DNA of 64,000 bases. It comes from Panulirus ornatus. Its lineage: Eukaryota; Arthropoda; Malacostraca; Decapoda; Palinuridae. Each line of letters opens with the position of its first letter. Positions within the stretch are counted from its first letter, which is position 1. The notes under the pieces were generated by a model, which made no database searches, had not been told where the DNA came from, and saw only the letters and a list, made by a program, of their open reading frames with translations. Positions 1 to 17,289 of the stretch are shown one piece after another. The position numbers and the translations under genes are program-made. Where the stretch lies: positions 229,457 through 293,456 of the forward strand of contig NC_092271.1 of assembly GCF_036320965.1 (NCBI RefSeq). The letters run 5' to 3'.

Positions 1-168
1 ACTCCATCTCCTTCTCATATCACCACTACTTGTTATCACCTCCCCATTAGCCCCCTTCACTGAGGTTCCCATTTCCTCCCTTGTCTTACGCAGTTTATTT
101 ACCTCCTTCCAAAACATCTTGTTATTCTCCCTGAAATTTAATGATACTCTCTCACCCCAACTCTCATT
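1..168 (-). mobile_element. L0: LINE fragment, runs off left edge
   Basis: Antisense copy of the stretch between the endonuclease and reverse transcriptase domains of family L; it matches L6 at about 10855-11020. Its 5' side is cut at 168, where a (TA)n array begins. The rest of the copy would lie left of the window. Confidence 0.85.
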
Positions 169-174
169 TATATA

Positions 175-235
<61 letters not shown>
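169..235. repeat. (TA)n microsatellite between L0 and L1
   Basis: About 33 TA units with one TG interruption near 180. It separates the truncated end of L0 from the poly(T) (poly(A) on the minus strand) of L1. Confidence 0.95.
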
Positions 236-6075
<5,840 letters not shown>

Positions 6076-6464
6076 AATGTAAGAAACAATTTAGAAAACT
6101 GAAACTTCTAGCTTGAAATGAAATGAAAAAATGAATGTCACATAATGTTTCAACCTCTGGCTATGGAAAAAGGAAATGTATAATTTATTTACACAAACGT
6201 CAATAGTAGTTCTCATCAATTTAACCACTGTATCAATAATCTTCAATGTCTAAGCTACATTTTTTCCAATTTCACTATTTTCTTGTCAAAGCACCATGTA
6301 TGAAAGCTATCACTCCAGTAACACAACTATAAACATTTACTTCCCCTTTAAAAAAGTTCTGGGGAAGTCTGTCTCGATACACTGCGGGACACTCTACCAC
6401 CTGGCGAGGTTTGTGTTGCAATGGTTCTTGATTCACAAACGTAGTAGCATCACTGGTGGGCCAA
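6076..6464 (-). repeat. Repeat B, copy 1 (inverted copy of 8810-9457)
   Basis: Non-LINE dispersed repeat. It matches the reverse complement of 8810-9457, except for a stretch of about 270 bp (roughly 9030-9300) that this copy lacks. The end facing L4 matches a third, shorter copy at 49848-50005. In all three cases repeat B lies just upstream of a LINE 5' end, in the same relative orientation and separated only by TA-rich sequence. I do not recognise the family. Confidence 0.8.
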
Positions 6465-6775
6465 GGTAGTTCCGTTGGCGAAGAGGAGCTCATGAAACAT
6501 GTCGGAAAGCATGCTACTGCAGGCAGGAGTGAAGGCTGATGCAAACTGGTATCGCTCTGAATGATGTGATGTGGACGAGATGATCCTCTGACTCACGTCC
6601 TAGAGATCCGATCCCACAGAGCGGATGAAGCTGCTTCTTTTGACGAATATACCCGAAGCGAGTCAACGTGAAGGAGTTACCACAGATCACCAACTTGTTT
6701 CTAAAGTTGCACATAAATCTAAGTGAGAGGGTCGACGGCGAACGGCTCTTAATGAGATGCAACACCATATATATA
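6465..6775. other. Unassigned sequence between repeat B and L5
   Basis: About 310 bp not repeated elsewhere in the window. The minus strand has an open stretch (about 6545-6775, cysteine- and basic-rich) of unknown origin. No splice sites or homology were recognised. Confidence 0.4.
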
Positions 6776-8375
6776 TTTTTTCTTTTTTTTTTTTTGCTTT
6801 GTCGCTGTCTCCCGCGTTTGCGAGGTAGCGCAAGGAAACAGACGAAAGAAATGGCCCAACCCACCCCCATACACATGCCTTGATTCAATCCACTGACAGC
6901 ACGTCAACCCCGGTATACCACATCGCTCCAATTCACTCTATTCTTTGCCCTCCTTTCACCCTCCTGCATGTTCAGGCCCCGATCACACAAAATCTTTTTC
7001 ACTCCATCTTTCCACCTCCAATTTGGTCTCCCTCTTCTCCTCGTTCCCTCCACCTCCGACACATATATCCTCTTGGTCAATCTTTCCTCACTCATTCTCT
7101 CCATGTGTCCAAACCATTTCAAAACACCCTCTTCTGCTCTCTCAACCACGCTCTTTTTATTTCCACACATCTCTCTTACCCTTACGTTACTTACTCGATC
7201 AAACCACCTCACAGCACACATTGTCCTCAAACATCTCATTTCCAGCACATCCATCCTCCTGCGCACAACTCTATCCATAGTCCACGCCTCGCAACCATAC
7301 AACATTGTTGGAACCACTATTCCTTCAAACATACCCATTTTTGCTTTCCGAGATAATGTTCTCGACTTCCACACATTCTTCAAGGCTCCCAGAATTTTCA
7401 CCCCCTCCCCTACCCTATGATCCACTTCCGCTTCCATGGTTCCATCCGCTGCCAGATCCACTCCCAGATATCTAAAACACTTCACTTCCTCCAGTTTTTC
7501 TCTATTCAAACTCACCTCCCAATTGACTTGACCCTCAACCCTACTGTACCTAATAACCTTGCTCTTATTCACATTTACTCCTAACTTTCTTCTTTCACAC
7601 ACTTTACCAAACTCAGTCACCAGCTTCTGCAGTTTCTCACATGAATCAGCCACCAGCGCTGTATCATCAGCGAACAACAACTGACTCACTTCCCAAGCTC
7701 TCTCATCCCCAACAGACTTCATACTTGCCCCTCTTTCCAAAACTCTTGCAGTCACTCCCTAACAACCCCATTCATAAACAAATTAAACAACCATGGAGAC
7801 ATCACACACCCCTGCCGCAAACCTACATTCACTGAGAACCAATCACTTTCCTCTCTTCCTACACGTACACATGCCTTACATCCTCGATAAAAACTTTTCA
7901 CTGCTTCTAACAACTTGCCTCCCACACCATATATTCTTAATACCTTCCACAGAGCATCTCTATCAACTTTATCATATGCCTTCTCCAGATCCATAAGTGC
8001 TACATACAAATCCATTTGCTTTTCTAAGTATTTCTCACATACATTATTCAAAGCAAACACCTGATCCACACATCCTCTACCACTTCTGAAACCACACTGC
8101 TCTTCCCCAATCTGATGCTCTGTACATGCCTTCACCCTCTCAATCTATACCCTCCCATATAATTTACCAGGAATACTCAACAAACTTATACCTCTGTAAC
8201 TTGAGCACTCACTCTTATCCCCTTTGCCTTTGTACAATGGCACTATGCACGCATTTCGCCAATCCTCAGGCACCTCACCATGAGTCATACATACATTAAA
8301 TAACCTTACCAACCAGTCAACAATACAGTCACCCCCTTTTTTGATAAATTCCACTGCAATACCATCCAAACCTGC
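6776..8375 (-). mobile_element. L5: 5'-truncated LINE inside the palindrome
   Basis: Minus-strand copy from poly(A) (6776-6795) to a 5' cut at 8375 inside the KAAGLDG block. This is one of the few L copies whose 5' cut does not touch a (TA)n array. Its 3' UTR lacks about 60 bp present in the other short-type copies. It sits at the centre of the L4/B - B/L6 palindrome. Confidence 0.88.
6904..8369 (-). pseudogene. L5 reverse transcriptase, frameshift plus nonsense
   Basis: The reverse transcriptase is readable from the FIKKGGD block at 8369 to the stop at 6904. A TTG to TAG stop lies near 8142, and a one-base loss near 7754 puts FADD and the C-terminal domain (283 codons, 6904-7755) in another frame. 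Motifs A (FMDLEKAYD with [12 protein letters not shown] variation), B and C are otherwise intact. The endonuclease is missing. Confidence 0.83.
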
Positions 8376-8809
8376 CTGGTGTTATTTTCTCATCGTTGAC
8401 CTCACGGCAGTTGAGCCGGAGGGAGACATCACCAGCGCGGATTTTGCAGTGTGCTAGAATTACCGGTGATTTCTCTTATGTAACTCGCCTCTGGTCCTCC
8501 TCTCATGGATTTTCAAGATTTTGTCGTCGACCTCAACTACATCTTAGCATCTGAAAGGTGGTGAACTACAGTTGGGTACATACATCTCAACCATCACGAC
8601 CACCTGTGCACAACAGCCTCTGGGAATACAACCTACATTTGTCGGTAAAGTACAACATTTATATCACATCCGAGACGGAACTGGCCACTGAATACCCTAA
8701 TCAAGGCCATCCAATATATATATATGTTCGGGTGAACATACTTGGACGTGGTGGTACAAGTAGTTGCACGGACTGTGATCCTCGATTTGGTTACAAGAAT
8801 GTTCTTCCG
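8376..8809 (+). other. Unassigned sequence with an 80-codon open stretch
   Basis: The plus strand reads open from 8555 to 8842 after a stop at 8552. The translation is low in repeats and has a CTDCDPRFGYKN stretch, and it runs into repeat B. It looks more like a captured coding remnant than random DNA, but I do not recognise it. No equivalent occurs in the left arm of the palindrome. Confidence 0.35.
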
Positions 8810-9454
8810 CCCACCAGTGATGCTACTACCTTTGTGAATTAAGAACCATTGGAACACAAACCTCGCCAGGTGGTAGAGTGACCCGCAGTGTATCGAGACA
8901 GACTTCCCCAGAACTTTTAGAGAGGAAGTAAATGTCTATAGTTGTGTTACTGGAGTGATAGTTTTCATACATGGTGCTCTGACAAGAAAATAGTGAAATT
9001 GGAAAAGAATGTAGCTTAGACATTGTAGCTTATTCTTTAATTGAAATGTGAACAAAGGGAGCATTTTTCAAAGTGATAGAGATGGAAAGCAAAAAGGTGT
9101 TTTTCATTAATGTACTGGAAAAGTTGAGGTCCAGATAAACTTTTGGTCTGTCAAGGCTTTATTATGGCGGATGACCAACTACCTACCCTCATGTATCCAA
9201 GATAGGGTTGTACTTTGTGTAATGAAGACAACTGAGAAACATCATAAGCCAATATTCCAGTGTCATGATCAGAGAAGTGGACCAGGCAGTATGATACAGT
9301 GGTTAAATTGATGAAAACGATCATTGAAGTTTGTGTAAATAAATTATGCATTTCCCTTTTCCATAGCCAGAGGTTGAACCATTATGTGACATTCATTTTT
9401 CATTTCATTTCAAGCTAGAGGTTTCAGTTTTCTAAATTATTTCTTACATTTTTC

Positions 9455-9457
<3 letters not shown>
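8810..9457 (+). repeat. Repeat B, copy 2 (longest)
   Basis: Right-hand copy of repeat B, inverted relative to 6076-6464. It begins at a shared CCCACCAGTGATGCTAC point and ends in TTTTTCATATG followed by (TA)n and the 5' end of L6. It holds about 270 bp (9030-9300) missing from copy 1. A short reading (about 8820-8925) is shared with copy 1 but interrupted by stops here. Confidence 0.8.

Positions 9458-9533
<76 letters not shown>
9458..9533. repeat. (TA)n microsatellite upstream of L6
   Basis: About 36 TA units between repeat B and the first bases of L6. Confidence 0.95.
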
Positions 9534-9535
<2 letters not shown>

Positions 9536-12500
9536 ATCCCTGGGGATAGGGGTGAAAAAATACTTCCCACGCATTCCTCACATGTCGTAGAAGGCGACTA
9601 GTCGGGACGGAAGCGGGGGGCCAGAAATCCTACCCTCCTTGTATTTCAACTTTCTAAAAATGGGAAACAGAGGGAGTCACGCGGAGAGTGCTCATCCTCC
9701 TTGTAGACTCAGATTGGGGTGTCTAAATGTGTGTAGATGTAACCAAGATGTGAAAAAGGAGAGATAGGTAGTATGTTTGAGGAAAGGAACCTGGATGTTT
9801 TGGCTCTGAGTGAAACGAAACTCAAGGGTAAAGGGGAAGAGTGGTTTGGGAATGTCTTGGGAGTAAAGTCAGGGGTTAGTGAGAGGACAAGAGCAAGGGA
9901 AGGAGTAGCAGTACTCCTGAAACAGGAGTTGTGGGAGAGTGTGATAGAATGTAAGAAAGTAAATTCTCGATTAATATAGGTAAAACTGAAAGTTGATGAA
10001 GAGAGATGGGTGATTATTGGTGCATATGCACCTGGGCATGAGAAGAAAGATCATGAGAGGCAAGTGTTTTGGGAGCAGCTGAATGAGTGTGTTAGTGGTT
10101 TTCATGCACAAGACCGGGTTATAGTGATGGGTGATTTGAATGCAAAGGTGAGTAATGTGGCAGTTGAGGGAATGATTGGTATACATGGGATGTTCAGTGT
10201 TGTAAATGGAAATGGTGAATAGCTTGTACATTTATGTGCTCAAAAAGGACTGGTGATTGCGAATACCTGGTTTAAAAAGCGAGATATACATAAGTATACG
10301 TATGTAAGTAGGAGAGATGGCCAGAGAGCGTTATTGGATTACGTGTTAATTGACAGGCGCGCGAAAGAGAGACTTTTGGATGTTAATGTGCTGAGAGGTG
10401 CAACTGGAGGGATGTCTGATCATTATCTTGTGGAGGCTAAGGTGAAGATTTGTATGGGTTTTCAGAAAAGAAGAGTGAATGTTGGGGTGAAGAGGGTGGT
10501 GAGAGTAAGTGAGCTTGGGAAGGAGACTTGTGTGAGGAAGTACCAGGAGAGACTGAGTACAGAATGGAAAAAAGTGAGAACAATGGAAGTAGGGGGAGTG
10601 GGGGAGGAATGGAATGTATTTAGGGAATCAGTGATGGCTTGCGCAAAAGATGCTTGTGGCATGAGAAGCGTGGGAGGTGGGTTGATTAGAAAGGGTAGTG
10701 AGTGGTGGGATGATGAAGTAAGATTATTAGTGAAAGAGAAGAGAGAGGCATTTGGACGATTTTTGCAGGGAAAAAATGCAGTTGAGTGGGAGATGTATAA
10801 AACAAAGAGACAGGAGGTCAAGAGAAAGGTGCAAGAGATGAAAAAGAGGGCAAATGAGAGTTAGGGTGAGAGAGTATCATTAAATTTTAGGGAGAATAAA
10901 AAGACGTTCTGGAAGGAGGTAAATAAAGTGAGTAAGACAAGGGAGCAAATGGGAACTTCAGTGAAGGGCGCTAATGGGGAGGTGATAACAAGTAGTGGTG
11001 ATGTGAGAAGGAGATGGAGTGAGTGTTTTGAAGATTTGTTGAATGTGTTTGATGATAGGGTGGCAGATATAGGATGTTTTGGTCGAGGTGGTGTGCAAAG
11101 TGAGAGGGCTAGGGAAAATGATTTGGTAAACAGATAAGATGTAGTAAAAGCTTTGCGGAAGATGAAAGCCGGTAAGGCAGCAGGTTTGGATGGTATTGTA
11201 GTGGAAGCTATTAAAAAAAGGGGGTGACTGTGTTGTTGACTGGTTGGTAAGGTTATTTAATGTATGTATGACTCATGGTGAGGTGCCTGAGGATTGGCGG
11301 AATGCTTGCATAGTGCCATTGAACAAAGGCAAAGGGGATAAGAGTGAGTGCTCAAATTACAGAGGTATAAGTTTGTTGAGCATTCCTGGTAAATTATATG
11401 GGAGGGTGAAGGCATGTACAGAGCATCAGATTGGGGAAGAGCAGTGTGGTTTCAGAAGTAGTAGAGGATGAGTGGATCAGGTGTTTGCTTTGAAGAATGT
11501 ATGTGAGAAATACTTTGAAAGGCAAATGGATTTGTATACATCATTTATGGATCTGGAGAAGGCATATGATAGAGTTGATAGAGATGCTCTGTGGAAGGTA
11601 ATAAGAATATATGGTGTAGGAGGCAAGTTGTTAGAAGCAGTGAAAAGTTTTTATCGAGGATGTAAGGCATGTGTATGTGTAGGAAGAGAGGAAAGTGATT
11701 GTTTCTCAGTGAATGTAGGTTTGCGGCAGGCTTGTGTGATGTCTCCATGGTTGTTTAATTTGTCTATGGATGGGGTTGTTAGGGAGGTGAATGCAAGAGT
11801 TTTGGAAAGAGGGGCAAGTATGAAGTCTGTTGTGGATGAGAGAGCTTGGGAAGTGAGTCAGTTGTTGTTCGCTGATGATACAGCGCTGGTGGCTGATTCA
11901 TGTGAGAAACTGCAAAAGCTGGTGACTGAGTTTCGTAAAGTGTGTGAAAGAAGGGCATGTTCTGAAAGAAGAAAGTTAAGATTAAATGTGAATAAGAGCA
12001 AGGTTATTAGGTACAGTAGGGTTGAGGGTGAAGTCAATTGGGAGGTAAGTTTGAATGGAGAAAAACTGGAGGAAGTAAAGTGTTTTAGATATCTGGGAGT
12101 GGATCTGGCAGCGGATGGAACCATGGAAGCGGAAGTGGATCATAGGGTGGGGGAGGGGGCGAAAATTCTGGGAGCCTTGAAGAATGTGTGGAAGTCGAGA
12201 ACATTATCTCGGAAAACAAAAATGGGTATGTTTGAAGGAACAGTGGTTTCAACAATGTTCTATGGTTGCGAGGCGTGGGCTATGGATAGAGTTGTGCGCA
12301 GGAGGATGGATGTGCTGGAATGAGATGTTTGAGGAAAATGTGTGGTGTGAAGTGGTTTGATCGAGTAAGTAACGTAAGGGTAAGAGAGATGTGTGGAAAT
12401 AAAAAGAGCGTGGTTGAGAGAGCAGAAGAGGGTGTATTGAAATGGTTTGGGCGCATGGAGAGAATGAGTGAGGAAAGACTGACCAAGAGGATATATGTGT

Positions 12501-12838
12501 CGGAGGTGGAGGGAACGAGAAGAAGTGGGAGACCAAATTGGAGGTGGAAAGATGGAGTGAAAAAGATTTTGTGTGATCGGGGCCTGAACATGCAGGAGGG
12601 TGAAAGGAGGGCAAGGAATAGAGTGAATTGGATCGATGTGGAAAACCGGGGTTGACGTGCTGTCAGTGTGTTGAATCAGGGTATGTGAAGCATCTGGGGT
12701 AAACCATGGAAAGCTGTGTAGGTATGTATATTTGCGTGTGTGGAAGTATGTATATACATGTGTATGGGGGTGGGTTGGGCCATTTCTTTCGTCTGTTTCC
12801 TTGCGCTACCTCGCAAACGCGGGAGACAGCGAAAAAGC

Positions 12839-12853
<15 letters not shown>
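9534..12853 (+). mobile_element. L6: full-length LINE (RTE-like), about 3.3 kb
   Basis: The only short-type copy besides L24 with both ends. The 5' leader runs 9534-9659, opening with TATCCCTGGGGATAGGGG. A single coding region of about 998 codons runs 9660-12655. The short 3' UTR ends in a hairpin-forming GCGCTACCTCGCAAACGCGG segment, and poly(A) runs 12838-12853. No ORF1, no RNase H and no LTR are visible. Length, single ORF and domain order fit the RTE group; I did not place it in a named subfamily. (TA)n flanks both ends. Confidence 0.88.
9660..12655 (+). pseudogene. L6 endonuclease-reverse transcriptase, many lesions
   Basis: Order of parts: leader with LGCLNV (about 9715), LALSETKLKG (about 9800), GAYAPG (about 10018), VMGDLNAKV (about 10126), DYVLID (10337), SDHYLVEA (about 10417), linker, KAAGLDG (about 11178), [20 protein letters not shown] (about 11545), GLRQACVMSP (motif B, with G to A), FADD (about 11869), NKSKV and the C-terminal domain. 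Breaks include a lost A in the run near 9760, stops near 9978, 10219, 10863, 11136 and 11470, an extra A near 11220 and a one-base loss near 12320. A short in-frame insertion after VCERR (about 11956) duplicates a CSERR-like segment. It cannot be functional but serves as the map of the family. Confidence 0.85.
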
Positions 12854-12918
<65 letters not shown>

Positions 12919-12919
12919 T
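12852..12919. repeat. (TA)n microsatellite
   Basis: About 33 TA units directly between the poly(A) of L6 and the 5' cut of L7. Confidence 0.95.
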
Positions 12920-14687
12920 GTGCATAGTGAGAGGGTTAGGGAAAATGATTTGGTAAACAGAGAAGAGGTAGTGAAAGCTTTGCGGAAGATGAAAGCCGGC
13001 AAGGCAGCAGGTTTGGATGGTATTGCAGTGGAATTCATTAAAAAAGGGGGTGACTGTATTGTTGACTGGTTGGTAAGGTTATTTAATGTATATATGACTC
13101 ATGGTGAGGTGCCTGAGGATTGGCGGAATGCGTGCATAGTGCCATTGTACAAAGGCAAAGGGGATAAGAGTGAGTGCTCAAATTACAGAGGCATAAGTTT
13201 GTTGAGTATTCCTGGTAAATTATATGGGAGGGTATTGATTGAGAGGGTGAAGGCATGTACAGAGCATCAGATTGGGGAAGAGCAGTGTGGTTTCAGAAGT
13301 GGTAGAGGATGTGTGGATCAGGTGTTTGCTTTGAAGAATGGATGTGAGAAATACTTAGAAAAGCAAATGGATTTGTATGTAGCATTTATGGATCTGGAGA
13401 AGGCATATGATAGAGTTGATAGAGATGCTCTGTGGAAGGTATTAAGAATATATGGTGTGGGAGGAAAGTTGTTAGAAGCAGTGAAAAGTTTTTATCGAGG
13501 ATGTAAGGCATGTGTACGTGTAGGAAGAGAGGAAAGTGATTGGTTCTCAGTGAATGTAGGTTTGCGGCAGGGGTGTGTGATGTCTCCATGGTTGTTTAAT
13601 TTGTTTATGGATGGGGTTGTTAGGGAGGTAAATGCAAGAGTTTTGGAAAGAGGGGCAAGTATGAAGCCTGTTGGGGATGAGAGAGCTTGGGAAGTGAGTC
13701 AGTTGTTGTTCGCTGATGATACAGCGCTGTTGGCTGATTCATGTGAGAAACTGCAGAAGCTGGTGACTGAGTTTGGAAAAGTGTGTGGAAGAAGAAAGTT
13801 AAGAGTAAATGTGAATAAGAGCAAGGTTATTAGGTACAGTAGGGTTGAGGGTCAAGTCAATTGGGAGGTGAGTTTGAATGGAGAAAAACTGGAGGAAGTG
13901 AAGTGTTTTAGATATCTGGGAGTGGATCTGGCAGCGGATGGAACCATGGAAGCGGAAGTGGATCATAGGGTTGGGGAGGGGGCGAAAATCCTGGGGGCCT
14001 TGAAGAATGTGTGGAAGTCGAGAACATTATCTCGGAAAGCAAAAATGGGTATGTTTGAAGGAATAGTGGTTCCAACAATGTTGTATGGTTGCGAGGCGTG
14101 GGCTATGGATAGAGTTGTGCGCAGGAGGATGGATGTGCTGGAAATGAGATGTTTGAGGACAATGTGTGGTGTGAGGTGGTGTGATCGAGTGAGTAACGTA
14201 AGGGTAAGAGAGATGTGTGGAAATAAAAAGAGCGTGGTTGAGAGAGCAGAAGAGGGTGTTTTGAAGTGGTTTGGGCACATGGAGAGGATGAGTGAGGAAA
14301 GATTGACCAAGAGGATATATGTGTCGGAGGTGGAGGGAACAAGGAGAAAAGGGAGACCATATTGGAGGTGGAAGGATGGAGTGAAAAAGATTTTGTGTGA
14401 TCGGGGCCTGAAAATGCAGGAGGGTGAAAGGAGGGCAAGGAATAGAGTGAATTGGAGCGATGCGGTATACCGGGTTTGACGTGCTGTCAGTGGATTGAAT
14501 CAAGGCATGTGAAGCGTCTGGGGTAAACCATGGAAAGCTGTGTAGGTATGTATATTTGCGTGTGTGGACGTATGTATATACATGTGTATGGGGGGGGGGG
14601 GTTGGGCCATTTCTTTCGTCTGTTTCCTTGCGCTACCTCGCAAACGCGGGAGACAGCGACAAAGTATAATAGAAAATAAAAAAAAAA

Positions 14688-14688
<1 letters not shown>
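12919..14688 (+). mobile_element. L7: 5'-truncated LINE with intact RT frame
   Basis: Begins next to (TA)n in the linker before the reverse transcriptase and continues without interruption to an A-rich tail at 14672-14688. Short-type 3' UTR with a 10-G run at 14591-14600. Confidence 0.92.
12920..14479 (+). CDS. L7 reverse transcriptase and C-terminal domain, open
   Basis: A 519-codon open frame, N-terminally truncated by the 5' cut of the copy. Landmarks: KAAGLDG (about residues 29-35), [11 protein letters not shown] (156-166, motif A with its aspartate), [10 protein letters not shown] (214-223), FADD (264-267, the catalytic aspartate pair), then NKSKV, FRYLGV and the C-terminal [17 protein letters not shown] and KWFGHMERM blocks. 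No stops or frameshifts were found. The product would copy LINE RNA into DNA at a nicked target. Without the endonuclease or a start of its own, this copy is unlikely to be expressed as a working enzyme. Confidence 0.8.
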   Translation: MHSERVRENDLVNREEVVKALRKMKAGKAAGLDGIAVEFIKKGGDCIVDWLVRLFNVYMTHGEVPEDWRNACIVPLYKGKGDKSECSNYRGISLLSIPGKLYGRVLIERVKACTEHQIGEEQCGFRSGRGCVDQVFALKNGCEKYLEKQMDLYVAFMDLEKAYDRVDRDALWKVLRIYGVGGKLLEAVKSFYRGCKACVRVGREESDWFSVNVGLRQGCVMSPWLFNLFMDGVVREVNARVLERGASMKPVGDERAWEVSQLLFADDTALLADSCEKLQKLVTEFGKVCGRRKLRVNVNKSKVIRYSRVEGQVNWEVSLNGEKLEEVKCFRYLGVDLAADGTMEAEVDHRVGEGAKILGALKNVWKSRTLSRKAKMGMFEGIVVPTMLYGCEAWAMDRVVRRRMDVLEMRCLRTMCGVRWCDRVSNVRVREMCGNKKSVVERAEEGVLKWFGHMERMSEERLTKRIYVSEVEGTRRKGRPYWRWKDGVKKILCDRGLKMQEGERRARNRVNWSDAVYRV

Positions 14689-14892
<204 letters not shown>

Positions 14893-14893
<1 letters not shown>

Positions 14894-15260
14894 TGCCTTA
14901 CATCCTCGATAAAAACTTTTCACTGCTTCTAACAACATGCCTCCCACACCATATATTCTCGATACCTTCGAGAGAGGATCTCTGTCAACTCTATCAAATA
15001 ACTTCTCCAGATCCATAAATGCTAAATACAAATTCATTTGCTTTTCAAAATATTTCTCACATACATTCTTCAAAGCAAACACCTCATCCACACATCCTCT
15101 CCCACTTCTAAAACCACACTGCTCTTCCCTAATCTGGTGCTCTGTACATGCCTTCACCCTCTCAATCAATACCCTCCCATATGATTTACCAGGAATACTC
15201 AACAAACTTATACCTCTGTATTTTGAGCACTCACTCTTATCCACTTTGCCTTTCTACAAT
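14893..15260 (-). mobile_element. L8: inverted 5' segment of a twin-primed LINE
   Basis: Minus-strand piece of the reverse transcriptase from the KGKGDKSEC block (right end) to the FYRGCKA block (left end). The adjacent L9 starts on the plus strand at the very next part of the element. The pair is thus a single insertion with its 5' part inverted. The minus frame is open (about 14890-15244) but carries several changes in motif A (DLEKLFDRV). Confidence 0.82.
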
Positions 15261-15888
15261 GTGTTCGTGTACGTGTAGGAAGAGAGGAAAGTGATTGGTT
15301 CTCAGTGAATGTAGGTTTACGGCAGGGGTGTGTGATGTCTCCATGGTTGTTTAATTTGTTTATGGATGGTGTTTTTAGGGAGGTGAATGCAAGAGTTTTG
15401 GAAAGAGGGGCAAGTATGAAGTCTGTTTTGGAGGAGAGACCTTGGGAAGTGAGTCAGTTGTTGTTCGCTGATGATACAGCCCTGGCGGCTGATCCATGTG
15501 AGAAACTGCCGAAGCTGGTGACTGAGTTTGGTAAAGTGTGTGATAGAAGAAAGTTAAGAGTAAATGTGAATAAGAGCAAGGTTATTAGGTACAGTAGGGT
15601 TGAGGGTCAAGTCAAATGGGAGGTAAGTTTGAATGGAGAAAAACTGGAGGAAGTAAAGTGTTTTAGATATCTCGGAGTGTATCTGGCAGCGGATGGAAAA
15701 TTGGAAGCGGAAGTGAATCATAGGGTGGGGGAGGGGGCGAAAATCCTGGAAGCATCGAAGAATGTTTGGAAGTCGAGAACATTATCTCGGAAAGCAAAAA
15801 TGGTTATGTTTGAAGGAATAGTGGTTCCAACAATGTTGTATGGTTGCGAGGCGTGGGCTATGGATAGAGTTGTGCGCAGGATGATGGT
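15261..15888 (+). mobile_element. L9: forward segment, 3' end missing
   Basis: Continues L8 in element coordinates from the [10 protein letters not shown] block through FADD to RRRMDV. The coding frame is open ([13 protein letters not shown] at 15305 onward). At 15888 it is joined without any spacer to the antisense copy L10. L9 and L10 share uncommon changes (QVKWEV for QVNWEV, SVLxER for SVGDER), so they are sister sequences. Confidence 0.82.
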
Positions 15889-17198
15889 TTATTCCTTGAC
15901 CGCCTTTCACCCTCCTGCATGTTCAGGCCCCGATCACACAAAATCTTTTTCACTCCATCTTTCCACCTCCAATTTGGTTTCCCACTTCTCCTCGTTCCCT
16001 CCACCTCCGACACATATATCCTCTCGGTCAATCTTTCCTCACTCATTCTCTCCATGTGCCAAACCATTTTAAAACACCCTCATCTGCTCTCTCAACCACG
16101 CTCTTTTTATTTCCACACATCTCTCTTACCCTTGCATTACCTACTCGATCAAACCACCTGTCACCACATATTGTCCTCAAACATATCATTTCCAGCACAT
16201 CCATCCTCCTGCGCACAACTCTATCCATAGCCCACGCCTCGCAACCATACAACATTGTTGGAACCACTGTTCCTTCAAACATAACCATTTTTGCTTTCCG
16301 AGATAATGTTCTCGACTTCCACACATTCTTCAAGGCTCCCAGAATTTTCGCCCTTCCCCCACCCAATGATCCACTTCCGCTTCCATTGTTCCATCCGCTG
16401 CCAGATCCACTCCCAGATATCTAAAACACTTCACTTCCTCCAGTTTTTCTCCATTCAAACTCACCTCCCATTTGACTTGACCCTCAACCCTACTGTACCT
16501 AATAACCTTGCTCTTATTCACATTTACTCTTAACTTTCTTCTTTCACACACTTTACCAAACTCAGTCACCACCTTCTGCAGTTTCTCACATGAATCAGCC
16601 ACCAGCGCTGTATCATCAGCGAACAACAACTGACTCACTTCCCAAGCTCTCTCATCCAGAACAGTCTTCATACTTGACCCTCTTTCCAAAACTCTTGCCT
16701 TCACCTCCCTAACAACCCCATCCATAAACAAATTAAACAACCATGGAGACATCACACACCCCTGCCGCAAACCTACATTCACTTAGAACCAATCACTTTC
16801 CTCTCTTCCTACATGTACGCATGCCTTACATCCTCGATAAAAACTTTTCAGTGCTTCTAACAACTTGCCTCCCACAACATATATTCTGAATACCGTCCAG
16901 AGAGCATCTCTATCAATTATATCATATGCCTTCTCCAGATCCATAAATGCTACATACAAATCCATTTCCTTTTCTAAGTATTTCTCACATACATTCTTCA
17001 AAGCAAACACCTGATCCACACATCCTCTACCACTTTTGAAACCACACTGCTCTTCCCCAATCTGATGCTCTGTACATGCCTTCACCCTCTCAATCAATAC
17101 CCTCCCATATAATTTACCAGGAATACTCAACAAACTTATACCTCTGTAATTTGAGCACTCATTCTTATCCCCTTTGCCTTTGTAGAATGGCACTATGC

Positions 17199-17203
<5 letters not shown>
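15889..17203 (-). mobile_element. L10: antisense sister copy forming a fold-back with L9
   Basis: Minus-strand copy from within the C-terminal domain (no 3' UTR or poly(A)) to a 5' cut at (TA)n in the CIVPLYKG block. Reading is split over frames at about 16050, 16340 and 16782, where a stop and single-base losses occur (CAG-rich and C-run sites). With L9 it makes an inverted repeat with arms of over 600 bp. Confidence 0.82.

Positions 17204-17286
<83 letters not shown>
17203..17286. repeat. (TA)n microsatellite
   Basis: About 41 TA units between the 5' cut of L10 and the poly(T) of L11. Confidence 0.95.

Positions 17287-17289
<3 letters not shown>

Noticed and set aside
6275..6544. 89-codon minus-strand ORF as a host gene
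   Set aside because: Half of it lies in dispersed repeat B, and the second copy carries stops in the same reading; treated as repeat-associated.
9151..9351. 66-codon minus-strand ORF
   Set aside because: Lies in the part of repeat B missing from copy 1, with no recognisable features.
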